This document shows, one piece after another, positions 31,545 through 41,706 of a stretch of 64,000 nt of DNA (position 1 is its first letter; each line of letters starts with the position of its first letter). This stretch comes from Closterium sp. NIES-65 (lineage: Eukaryota; Streptophyta; Zygnematophyceae; Desmidiales; Closteriaceae). Under the pieces are notes generated by a model. It was not told the origin of the DNA. It worked only from the letters and a program-made list of their open reading frames with translations, and did no database searches. Position numbers and translations under genes: made by a program. The stretch is taken from the NCBI GenBank assembly GCA_948144175.1, contig CANXME010002307.1:1-64000 (forward strand), written 5' to 3'.

Positions 31545-33339
31545 CTAAGGGGGGAGGGGGTCTACCGGAGGGGGACCTGGCGTAAGGAAGAGCGGCGGGG
31601 GGGGGAGGGACGCAATGCGGTAGGGGAAGAGACTGTAGTAGGGAACCGACTCGTCAAACGTGACGTCCTGGGAGGACAGAACACGGCGCGAGGTGGGGTG
31701 GTAGAACTGCCAGCCCGGCGCGTCAGGGGGGAAGCCAAGGAAGACGCGGGGAACAGCACGAGGGGACAGCTTGTCCGCAGACAAGTAGCGGACAAACGCC
31801 CCAGATCCCCAGACATGGAACGCAGACGCATCGCCAACCTTCCCCGTCCACAGCAAAGCAGGGGAGGTCTCCGGCATGGAGACCCGGGGCTGAAGGTTGA
31901 TCTGATGCGCCGCGTACCGAACCGCAAACGGCCACAGAAAATGGGGGGCAGCCCCATGGACCATGGACGTACGAGCGACGTCCATGACCATGCCAATGCG
32001 GCGCTCAGCAATCCCATTTTGCTGCGGAGAGTCCGGAAGCGTGAAGGTCTGGCGGATGCCTCGTGCACGACAGAAGGCTCGCAGAAGGTCAGAGGAGAAC
32101 TCTCCGCCTCTATCAGAGTGCGAACGCACAACAGGAAAGTCCGAGCCGAATCTCTCTCTGAGCTGGAGACGAGCTGCGCGGATCCAGGCGATCAACACCT
32201 CAGTGACCTCACCCTTGCTGCGCAAAGGGAAGACTGCGGTGTAACGTGAGTAGTCGTCAACCACCAGCAGGAAGTAGCGCTCGTGACCCTGTCCACGGAC
32301 GTGGGCTGGGCCCCACATGTCCATGTGAAGCGTCTGCAGCGGAGCCTCTGTCGGAGGAAACTCGGAGGAGTGAGGAGTAGCGCGCTGCCGCCCCTCGACG
32401 CAGGAAACGCAGGTGGGGGAAGGCCCCAAAGGAAGGGGAGGGAGGGACCGGGGGAGACCAGAGACAAGGACACGGGAGGCCATGCCTCGAAGACGAGGCA
32501 GGGAGGGGTGACCAAGGCAGTGGTGCCAAAGGAGAGTCTGGTGACAAGAGACGACACGAGCAGGGGGCAGACTCAGGACCAGACCTGGACGCCGCAGCAA
32601 ATACCTGAACCGGCGCAGCTACATGAGCAGACTCAGCGACCGGAGGAGACTCAGTAGTCAGTGTGTACAGGCTCGACCCCGGCTGACGGGTAAACGTGGC
32701 CAAGTGACGGCCCGTCCGAGCACTGGTACAGTGGGTCACTCGCTGACTCGCAGGAGTGAACTGGTGAACCCCTCCATCCTGGAGGACAGCACCACTCACC
32801 AAGTTCATAGAGAACGAGGGGAGGTAAAGACCCGACAGGGTGCCAGAAGGGGCCGGTGGACACGTTAGAACAGTGGAGAAGTGGGCAAGGACAGGACCCC
32901 TAGAGGGGTCCGCGAGGGAGACTGCCACTGGCCGACTAAGCGGCGTAAGCGTGGTGCGGTCTCCAAAAAAAGAGTGGGAAGCACCCGAGTCAAGGATGAA
33001 GGTGTGGGTGGCCAGAGCCGACGCGGTACCTGAGAGCGCAGAATCACCAGCACTTGGGCCAGCAGGCCCACTGGCACCTAGAGCAGCAGCCTCACCAGCA
33101 CCTAGAGCAGTAGCCTCAATGCCCGGGTCAGGCGGAAAACACCGGTAGTAGTCACCCTCATCACTAATAGTCACGGCATACATGGCAGCGAGAATAGCAT
33201 CATAGTCAAGATCAAAGATCGGAACACCCACCCTAAACAGCTCGCCCCGGCGAGGGATCTCAGTAGCGTCGGGAACTGATGACGCCAAGCGTCTGTCAGG
33301 CGGCCGAAGCAGCGCTGGGTGGAGTGCGGACCCCCACAC
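31545..33339 (-). pseudogene. B4 protease and integrase
   Basis: The protease lies in one frame (active site FILDSGASHSFF, about 33000) and the integrase in another (open from 32600 to 31545). A small deletion near 32545 separates them. The integrase keeps HHCLGHPS ... CVSC and all three catalytic residues (HMDMWGPA, HSDRGGEFSS, QNGIAERRIG). The upstream C-X13-C-X3-H-X4-C segment, near 33400-33330, is shifted out of frame by a change close to 33340. The integrase is among the most complete in the window. Confidence 0.83.
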
Positions 33340-34507
33340 TGCTCACCCGCGCGGTCGCCGGTACGTAGAACGTAGGTACAGGGGCCAGCACCCCCACCCC
33401 GCTGACGAGCAGTATACCACTGACGAAGCTGCCGGGGGGAAGGGTTCTCACGAGTGCGCTGCTGCTGCTACTGCTGGCGCTGACCACCACCAGAGCCGAC
33501 TCTCTGCGTAGCGCCGCCCTGACCAGCTCCACCTCCGCCGCCGCTACCTCCACCACCGCCTCCACCTCCGCCACCTCCGCCCGCACCGCCACCACCGCCG
33601 CCTCCTCCGCCTCCACTGCCGCCACTAGCGCCCCCACCCCCGCCACCACTCCCACCGCCACCCCCTACCCCTCCGCCGCCTCCACCGCCGCCTCCACCGC
33701 CCGCGCCAGCTCCCCCAGCGCCCTTGCCCCCCTTGCCCTTGCCTGAGACCCTAGCGGGAGACGCCGCGCCAACCGACTCAAGACCAACGAGGTCGGCCGC
33801 AGCAGCAGAGGCAACAGAGGGCAAGAGGGGGGAGGGGGAGCACCCCTCAAAGACAGGGGTACGAGGGTCACCACGAGAGGCTCCTACAGCGACTATACTC
33901 TTTTCTGCTGCTAGGAGGTGCTCCTCGAGGAGGTCAACGGTGAGGGTGGTGGGGCAAACAGAGAGGAAGTGGTCCCTGATCGATCGAAGGGTGTCAGAGA
34001 GCCGGATGACTCTATAGTAGAGGGTGATGTACATAGGGGGGGGGGGTTCTTGGCGCAGAACTCAGCAGGAAGCGCAGCGCGGTAGCGAATGTCACTAGTG
34101 CGAAGGTGCGTAATGAGGTCAACGACTTTGGGAAAAGCGGCGAGGTCAGGGAAGAGGTACGGCAGTATGAGGCGGCTAATGGCAGCAGTGGTAGGGGAAG
34201 AGTAGCGTGCAACGACAACGTCGTACAAGGTCTTAGCACTCTTGTATTGACTAAAATGTGCGCGCTCAGCGGTCGGTAAGTGGCGGCGCACAGCAAGGCG
34301 AGCAGCAGCATCGCGCGTGGCCCCCTGTGAGCGAACAGTGGCATCAGCATCAGCAGCACGGGCAGGAGAGGCACCACAAGTGAGGCCAAACAGGGAGAGA
34401 CCATCTGCCGTATCGCACTGTAGGAAAAGCTGCATATCATCTACCCAGACCTCAAAGTCAACAGCCCGACCCTCAGCGTCAAAGGTGAGAACACTGGGGG
34501 TGGCCAT
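33340..34507 (-). pseudogene. B4 gag
   Basis: Begins at the ATG at 34507 (MATPSVLTFDAEGRAVDF). The N-terminal frame ends near 33911 because a run of about ten C (34029-34039 region) before MYITLYY shifts the register; the second frame starts there and continues through LLEEHLLAAEKSIVAVGA, the basic patch and a polyglycine tract (about 33712-33524). A stop in the Gln-rich stretch near 33468 ends it. Same domain order as B2. The homopolymer length is the main defect. Confidence 0.82.
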
Positions 34508-35363
34508 GACAGCAGTAGACAGGCAGTGAGCACAGTGGGGTAGGGTAGTGCAGTGGCAGAGGCGGTGCTCTTACCAGGCAAGTGAGGCGGTCCGGGGCAG
34601 GCCGGCAGGGACAGGGCCGCTACTGCAGTGACGGCCGCGTCTCGGTTGCGACAGCCCGGCGGCTCGGCGGCTCGGCTGCAGTGCGGCTCCGCGGCTCAAC
34701 GGCTCGGCGGCTTGGCGGCTCGGCGGCAAAGGTGGCTCGGCGGCTCAGCAGCGAAGGCGGCTCGGCGGGGTCGTGAAGGGCGGCGTCACCGCCGCGAAGG
34801 AGCGGCGACGGGGCCGCTGAAGGGCGGCGATGAGGCCGCCGAAAGGGGCGGCGACGAGGCCGAGTTGGGGCGGCGACGGGGCCACGGAAAGGGGTGGCGA
34901 CGGGGCCATGGAAAGGGGCGGCGACGGGGCCGCTGAAGGGCGGCGACGGGGCCGCTGAAGGGCGGCGACGAGGCCGCTAAGAGGCAGCGACGGGGCCGCT
35001 GAAAGGGTGGCGACGGGGCCGCTGATAGGGCGGCGACGGGGCCACTGAAAGGGCGGCAACGGGGCCGCTGAAAGGGCGGAGACGGGGCCGCTGAAAGGGG
35101 GAGGCGGCGACGGGGCCGCGGAAGGACGGCGACGGGGCCGGAAGGGGGCGGCGACTGGGCCGTCAAGGGCGGCAACGAGGCCGGCAGAGGCGGCGACGGG
35201 GCCGCTAAGGGCGGCGCGACGGGCCGCTAAGGAGGGCACGACGGGGCCCCTAAGGAGGGCGCGACGGGCCGCTAAGGGCAGAACACTAGGCGCGCCTCGG
35301 GCAGGGGACAACGCGCGCCCCGGGCAGGAAAAAAAAAACTCGATCTTGGTGGGCCCTAGGAGA
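34508..35363 (-). repeat. B4 GC-rich tandem-repeat leader
   Basis: About 0.86 kb. Units of the type GGGCGGCGACGGGGCCGCTGAAA (about 23 bases) dominate 34790-35200, different from those in B1 and B2. The end has an A10 run near 35330 and a GGGCCC palindrome. Open frames through it are proline/arginine-rich artefacts. Confidence 0.75.
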
Positions 35364-35392
35364 GTTCCCACTAGGGAACCTGCTCGATACCA
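35364..35392 (-). promoter_or_regulatory. B4 PBS and hairpin
   Basis: Minus-strand TGGTATCGAGC abuts the LTR. The inverted repeat GTTCCC-ACTA-GGGAAC is at 35364-35379. Confidence 0.7.
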
Positions 35393-35520
35393 TGAGAAAC
35401 TTAGAACAAGAATGAATGAGTAAGGAATGAAATTGATACAAATATGAAACCCTAGAATTGTGTACCCCTTAGTATCTAACCCGATACAGCCTACACAGGC
35501 TAGATCATATAAGTTTGACA
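35393..35520 (-). repeat. B4 5' LTR (128 bp)
   Basis: TGTCAAACTTATATG to AAGTTTCTCA on the minus strand. It is closest to the B8 LTR at 62520-62648, so B4 and B8 form a subfamily. Confidence 0.8.
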
Positions 35521-36379
35521 ATGAAAACGTGGTGTTCAAAGTGGGAGGGGCGAAGTGAACATTGACCAATGAGGTTGCAGTTCACTGCTCAAAAGGTGAG
35601 TTCGGATTTGGGTGGGTGCATGTTCAAGTTGAGTGCTTTCTGGACCAATGAGAGCGAGCGGTTCTTGCCCAAGGTGCAAGTTCGAATTGAGAAGTGAGTT
35701 TGCAGCTGTTCGTACCACTAGTTTTGGGGGAATGGGATTGGCTGATGTTCGTGCGGCGAGTTCGGTTCATTAGCGAGCAATCAGCTACTCGTGCTGTGAC
35801 TTCTGAAGGGATCTGATTGGTCGCTGCTCATGCAGCGTGTTCATTTTGTCAGTTTGCAAGCAGCTGTTCGTGACACGTGGGAGCAACGCAAGTGTTAACA
35901 TGCTTGCGACATGTTATTTAACTCGGATCGAGTTGGCGTTCACGCCTTAAAAGCAAAGCACAGGTGGCGGGGTGCATATTGAGTTGCTGATCGAGTCGAA
36001 GCTGACCGCCACCAACATATTGCCTCGTGCAGAATTCGAACGGGCTTCATCATAACCGTTCATAAATGGCGTGAAGTGAAATGTTTGAATCGCCGCCGTT
36101 GAAACTCAGCGCGCACGATTTTCGAATTATTTCGGCAACGCTTCGAGAGCGTGCCAGGTCAGGAAATAAACTGGAGGGAAAGCTCAATATGTGTTCGCGC
36201 TACGAGTATGGAAACAAAGAAACGAGCCCTAGTATAAAGTTGTTTGTCCTTGCTTGTGTTAGACATAACTTGAGTGGATTTCTTTCTCTCGTACTTGCTG
36301 CAATAACGCCTTCAGTGTTCAAAGTTTTGACAACGCCTAGAAAGGAACGCCTTCTGCGACAAGCAAGCTACTACTGCAA
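35521..36379 (+). other. Region with repeated CCAAT/ATTGG motifs, possible LTR U3
   Basis: No protein-coding frame is convincing. Between 35560 and 35880 there are about four or five degenerate 50-60-bp units containing ACCAATGAG or its reverse (ATTGG) and a GCAGCTGTTCGT/GAGTTCG-like element. A TATAAA-like string (AGTATAAAGTTG) lies near 36232. With the U5-like block that follows it resembles the U3-R part of a long LTR. The element it belonged to is not identified. Confidence 0.35.
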
Positions 36380-36523
36380 GTTTCTCTCTCTACACACTCG
36401 GACCCTTGGATAGGGGCTGACGTTAAGTCAGGCACCCAGAGACCCTTGGAGGTGACCCTGAGGAGAGTGCTGGCAGTGTTACAAAGGCGATTAGTGACTA
36501 GGCTAGTACATTTTAAGACCAAC
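36380..36523 (+). repeat. LTR U5 block related to family A
   Basis: ACACTCGGACCCTTGGATAG, then GGCACCC and GACCCTTGGAGGTGACCC, parallel the U5 of the family A LTR (for instance 1437-1505), but at clearly lower identity. It ends near GACCAAC at 36523. No PBS follows; element C starts about 60 bp later without its own LTR. Confidence 0.55.
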
Positions 36524-36584
36524 GCTATTTGTGCTGGTTATGTTTGTGTTTAGGTGTGGTGTTGTGTCTGTGGCCTATTCTATC

Positions 36585-37657
36585 AAACTATATGTGTGGC
36601 TCGACAACCTACAGTTGTTCTCACTATGCGATTCCTTGGACAGAGTCTCACTATTTGACCTCACGTTTGGCGCCTCTCCCGCCCCAGCTGCCACAGCTGA
36701 CAGTACGACTCGCTCACAGTGGCTTACTCATGATGCTGCTGCTTGCTTAGCCATTTGCAACCACCTGCCGTTAGCCGAACGAGCTCACTTCGGACAGCAC
36801 AAGACAGCGAAAGCACTGTACAACGCTGTAGTCGCTCGTTACTCCTCCCCGGCCACTGCTGCTCTAGGCCGCCTTCTCCTGCCCTACCTGTTCCCAGAGC
36901 TGTCCGCCTTAGCCACAGTAGCCGAAATAATCACTCACCTCTGCACTGTGACACTCGCTACGGAGCTGCGCTCCCCGCCGAGTTTCTCACCAAGAACGCC
37001 CCCCCCCCCCCCCCCATGTACATCACGCTCTACTTCATAGTCACCCGCCTCCCTGACTCTCTCACTGCAGTCAGGGACCTCCTCCTAGCGCTTGACCCCA
37101 CCAACCTCACTATCGACCTTCTCAAAAAGCACCTACTAGCAGCTGAGACTAGCATAGTCGTTGTAGGTGCTTCTCGTGGCACTCCTCGCACACCCTTCTT
37201 CGAGGGGTGTTCGCCCTCCCCCCTTCTCCCCTCAGTCGCCTCTGCTGCAGCTGTTGACTACCTTCATGTTGAGGAGGTAGGAGCTGCATCTGCCCCTAGT
37301 GGGAGGCGCCACAATGGCAGGGGCATGGGAGGCAGGAGCGGTGGGGGAGGCAGAGGTGGAGGCGGTGGTGGGGGCGGTGGAGGCGGTGGAGGGGGCGGCG
37401 GTGGAGGAGGTAGTGGTGGTGGGGGCGTAGGGGCAGGTGGCGGCGGTGGTGGCGGCAGCGGGAGTGGTGGCGGCAGTGGTGGTGGCGGCAGCAGTGGCGG
37501 CAGTGGGGGTGGAGGCGGCGGCAATGGGGGCGGCAGGGGTGGCACCAGCCAGAGGGGAGGCCTTGGAGGTGGCCAGCGGAAGCAGCAGCGTCAGCCCCTT
37601 TCGTCTCAGGAGCTCCGTGAGTGGTTTGCTCAGCGTGGGGAGGCTGGGGGTAGTGGT
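36585..37657 (+). pseudogene. Element C gag, 5'-truncated
   Basis: Plus-strand gag related to family B but diverged (VWLDNLQLFSLCDSLDRVS, LYNAVVARYSSPATAALG). The N-terminus and any leader or 5' LTR are missing. A frameshift near 36945, before a long run of C, moves the reading to a second frame that carries MYITLYFIVTRLPDS, a basic patch and a polyglycine tract (about 37337-37560). The next segment, LSSQELREWFAQR, stops at 37657, where B5 is inserted. Coding resumes at 41707. C is older than the B copies inserted in it. Confidence 0.82.
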
Positions 37658-37781
37658 TGAGAAGAAACGAGGAATGAAATGACTACGGGAAAGTTGGGTA
37701 CAAGTACAAACCCTAGAAAGCTGTACCCCATATGTGCTACCCCACTATAGCCTACAGCAGCTAAGTCATATAAATCTGACA
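37658..37781 (-). repeat. B5 3' LTR (124 bp)
   Basis: TGTCAGATTTATATG to TTTCTTCTCA on the minus strand. The PPT hairpin (CCCCCA/TGGGGG) follows at 37782-37803. Confidence 0.9.
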
Positions 37782-37988
37782 CACCCCCATAGGCAAAGTG
37801 GGGGAGAACAAGGGGTCACAAGACCAGTCAAGCAAAGCAAAGCAAGCTCAGGGTGGATCACAACGTCACCACACATTCCGAGCACAAGTTCAAGGCCACA
37901 AGGCCATTTCACATGCAGGGTTACATATATATATAAGGCTAAAAAAGCAAGAACAGGTGTATATATATATGTAATAGTACAAACAAGG

Positions 37989-39338
37989 TCAAGGGGTGAG
38001 CAAGTGAGGCAAGGTAGGCACAAGACCCAGCTGAGTACAGAAGCGCTGATGATCACAAGGCGCAAGTGCCTTGGTGAAGATATCAGCAGTGTTGGCCTGA
38101 GAGGCCACGTACGCAAGGCGCAGCTGACCTCGCTGCTGTAGCTCACGAACAATGAAGTAGCGAAGAGCAATGTGCGTCATTCTGTGCTCCAATCTATGCT
38201 CCCGACACAAGGCCAGCATGGCCTTGTTGTCTCCGTACAGCACTGGAGGAGAACGAGGCGGCTCTCCGAGGTCATTCAGCAGGTAGGTGAGCTAGCGAAG
38301 ATCCTGTGCAGCCATGGCCCCTGCGTAGATCTCAGCCTCACAACTGAAGGAGTAACCCTGTGACGACCGCTGGGTAGCCTAGTCGTCAGCCCAAGAAGCG
38401 TCTGCGTGCCCAGTGAGGACCATTGGACTCTGCCCTCCAAGCACAAGCCCCATGCGCGACATACTGCACAAGTAGCGCAACACCCTCTTTGCTGTAGCCA
38501 TGTGCTCTGGTTTGTGTCTCCCAGGAGCAACATAGCGTGTGAGAATGCTAAGAGAGTATGCAAGGTCAGGTCGTGTGCAGGTCATCAGGTACATGAGGCA
38601 GCCAACAAGCTCTGGGTACGAGCCACTCGACTCTACGGACTCATCCGAAGGCAGAGCTGAGAGTGAGTGGCGCGTAGGCAGAGGAGTGGCCTGAGGCGAG
38701 GAGTACGTGAAGTGTAGTCCTCAGTGTGTCGTGCCACTCACGCGGTGCCTGGCGGAGACCGTAGACTGGCCGCCGGAGGCTCCACTGGGTGCTAGGAGGA
38801 AAAGTCCTAGTGAAGCCAGGTGGGCGGCGCAGCCAGATCTCCTCGTGCAGGCTGCCCGCCAAGAAAGCAATGTTGAAGTCAAGAGAGGGTAGCTCGTAGT
38901 CACGGTGAGCAGCTATGTGCAGCAGTACCCGAACAGTGGTCATCTTCGGGGTGGGAGAGAAGGTCTGAAAGTAGTCAACTCCTTGCCGCTGACTGAAGCC
39001 ACGAGCCACGTAACGCGCCTTGAAGACACGCGGAGAACCCGGCGGCCGCTTCACCCTGAAAATCCACATGCCACTGACGATGTTCGCCCCAGGCGGGGGA
39101 ACCTCGTCAACGTAGGTGCCTGTGGACTTCCACGAAGCCATCTCTGTGTCCATAGCTGCCTGCCACTAAGAGGAGTAAGGACCCTCTATCGCCTCCGCGT
39201 AAGAGCGCGGAGTCGGGATGTCAAGTGCATCCGGGTCTCCCTCAGGGGTAAGCAGTGCGGACACGAGATGAGGTGAACCAGTAGCCAAACACTGGAACTC
39301 CTCCTGCCTGTCCTCAAGGACGTCCGTGCCAAGGGCAC
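37989..39338 (-). pseudogene. B5 RT and RNase H pieces
   Basis: RT N-terminal half (WKSTGTYVDEV, KARYVARGFSQ, YGLRQAPREWHDT; 39153-38712) jumps straight to the segment after YVDD (SSPQATPLPTRHS). RNase H follows but lacks about 60 bp around 38345, and several stops occur (for example in the WADD region). It ends at 37989. No catalytic RT is possible. Confidence 0.82.
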
Positions 39339-40623
39339 ACTCTCGCCCCAGCGAGGGATCTCAGTGGCCTCAGGGAACTGGTGACGCCAAGCGTCCGTCA
39401 GGCGGCCAAAGTAGCGCTGGGTGGAGTGCGCACCCCCGCACTGCTCACCCGCGCGGTCGCCGGTGCGTAGGACGTAGGTGCACGGACCAGTACCCCCACC
39501 CCGCTAGCGTGCAGCGTACCATTCACGAAGCTGCTGAGGGGGGGGGGATCTCACGAGTGCGCTGCTGCTGCTGCTGCTGCTGGTGCTGACCACCACCGGA
39601 GCCGGCCCTCTGCGCAGCGCCACCCCGACCAGCTCCACCTCCTCCGCCGCCTCCTCCTCCACCGCCGCCACCTCCGCCACCTCCGCTCCCACCGCCACCG
39701 CCGCCGCCGCCTCCCCCTCCACTGCTGCCACTGACGCCCCCACCCCCGCCACCACCCCCACCGCCACCCCCACCCCCTCCGCCGCCTCCACCGCCGCTTC
39801 CACCGCCCCCGCTAGCTCCTCCAGCGCCCCTTCCCCCCTTACCCTTGCCAGTGCGGCGTCTCCCGCTAGGGGTAGACCCCGCACCGACCGACTCCAGACC
39901 AACGAGGTCGGCCGCAGCAGCAAAGGCAACAGAGGGCAAGAGAGGAGAGGGGGGGCACCCCTCAAAGACAGGGGCACGAGGGTCACCACGAGAGGCTCGT
40001 ATAGCAACTATGCTCCTTTCTGCTGCTAGGAGGCGCTCCTCGAGGAGGTCAACGGTGAGGGTGGTGGGGCAAACAGAGAGAACGTGGTCCCTGACCTGGC
40101 AAAGGGTGTCAGGGAGGCGGGTGACTATGTAGTAGAGGGTGATGTATATAGGGGGGGGAAGGTTCTTGGCGCAGAACTCAGCTGGAAGGGCAGCGCGGTA
40201 GCGAATGTCACTAGTGCGAAGGTGCGTAATGAGGTCAGCGACCGTGGGAAAAGCTGCGAGGTCAGGGAAGAGGTACGGCAGGATGAGGCGGCTAAGTGCA
40301 GCAGTGGCAGGGGAAGAGTAGCATGCAACTACAGCGTCGTACAAGGTCTTAGCACTCTTGTGCTGGCTAAAGTGCGCACGCTCAGAGGTAGGCAAGTGGC
40401 GACGCATAGCAAGACGTGCAGCATCATCGCGTGTGGCCCACTGTGAGCGAACAGTGGCGTCAGCATCAGCAGCAGGGGCAGGAGAGGCACCAGAGGTGAG
40501 GTCAAAGAGGGAGAGACCGTCTGCCCTATCGCACTGTAGGAAAAGCTGCAGGTCATCTACCCAGACGTCAAAGTTAATGGCCCGACCCTTAGCGTCAAAA
40601 GCGAGGACACTTGGGGTAGCCAT
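39339..40623 (-). pseudogene. B5 gag
   Basis: Opens at the ATG at 40623 (MATPSVLAFDAKGRAINF) and stays open for 366 codons through gag core, basic patch and a long polyglycine tract (about 39826-39628). A run of G near 39540 (Pro codons before QQLREW) shifts the frame. Beyond it the C-X13-C-X3-H-X4-C segment can still be seen, out of frame. At about 39340 the sequence jumps to the pre-RT region. As gag it is nearly complete and could in principle assemble. Confidence 0.83.
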
Positions 40624-41547
40624 GAGAGCAGTAGACTAGCAGTGCGAGCAGCAGGCTAAGGGCAGTGTAGTGATAGAGGTGCTGCTCTTACCGGGTAGGC
40701 GAGATGGACCGAGGCTCGCCGGCGGGAACAAGGCCGCGACTGCAGTGACCGGGTGTAGCGGACAGGGCGGCTCGGGCGGCTTGGCAGCTCCGCGGCTCGG
40801 CAGCAACGGCAGCTCAGCGGCTCGGGCGGCTCGGCGACTCGGCGGCTCGGGCGGCTCGGGCGGCTTGGCGGCTCGGGCGGCTCGGGCGGCTCGTCGGCAA
40901 CGGCGGCTCGGCAGCTCGGGCGGCTCGGCTGCTGCATGGACAGCGGCGACTGCTGCTCCAGGGACGGCGGCGGCCTCTGCTAATGCAGGGACGGCGGCGG
41001 CGGTCGCTGCTACAGGGATGGTGGTGGCCGCTGCTGAAGGGACGGCGGTGGCCGCCGCTGCAGGAGGCGGCGACAGCTGGCCGCGAAGGGCGGCGACAGG
41101 GGCCGCGGAGTGTAGCGCGGGGGGCCGTAAAGGGGCCGCGAGAGCGGCGTGAGGGGCCGTAAGGGGCGGCGCGAGGGGCCGTAAGGGGCCGACGGGTGGC
41201 GCGAGGGGCTGTAAGGGCCTGTAAGGGCGGCGCGAGGGACCAACGGGTGGCGCAAGGGGCCGTAAGGGGCCGACGGGCGGCGCGAAGGGCCGTAAGGGCG
41301 GCGCGCGGGGCCGTGAGAGCGGCGCGCGGGGCCGTGTGGGCGGCGCGCGGGGCCGTAAGGGGCGGCGCGAGGGGTCGTAAGGGCGGCTTAAGGGGCCGTG
41401 AGAAGGGCCGCTAAGGGCAACGCGAAGGGGCCGTGAGGGGCCTAGGGAGGGCACGACGGTAGGGAGGGCACGCGGGGCGCGACTCGGTTAGGAGCGAAGC
41501 GTGCTACGGGCAGGAAAAAAAAAAATTCGAGGTGGGCCCTAGAAAGC
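40624..41547 (-). repeat. B5 GC-rich tandem-repeat leader
   Basis: About 0.92 kb. Gag-proximal units are CGGCTCGGG-type; the PBS-proximal part uses GGGGCCGTAAGGGGCGGCGCGA-like units. An A11 run lies near 41516. The repeat sequence differs again from the other leaders. Confidence 0.75.
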
Positions 41548-41577
41548 GTTCCCACTAGGGAACCTGCTCTGAAACCA
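41548..41577 (-). promoter_or_regulatory. B5 PBS and hairpin
   Basis: Minus-strand TGGTTTCAGAGC abuts the LTR, one base from the canonical PBS. The hairpin GTTCCC-ACTA-GGGAAC is at 41548-41563. Confidence 0.75.
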
Positions 41578-41701
41578 TGAGAAGAAACGAGGAATGAAAT
41601 GACTAAGGGAAAGTTGGGTACAAGTACAAACCCTAGAACGCTATACCCCATATGTGCTACCCCACTATAGCCTACAGCAGCTAAGTCATATAAATCTGAC
41701 A
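41578..41701 (-). repeat. B5 5' LTR (124 bp)
   Basis: Matches 37658-37781 with three substitutions by eye (near 41606, 41640 and 41643). The GTGGT duplication follows at 41702. Confidence 0.9.
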
Positions 41702-41706
41702 GTGGT

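Larger units (their letters stand above)
37658..41701 (-). mobile_element. B5: internally deleted family B element inserted in C
   Basis: A 4,044-bp element with 124-bp LTRs (three differences by eye) and a perfect GTGGT target duplication (37653-37657, 41702-41706). It retains leader, gag, PPT hairpin and pieces of RT and RNase H. Protease, integrase and linker are deleted in one jump near 39340, and the RT YVDD region in another near 38712. It is a defective derivative that still moved, presumably with proteins from other copies. Confidence 0.92.
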
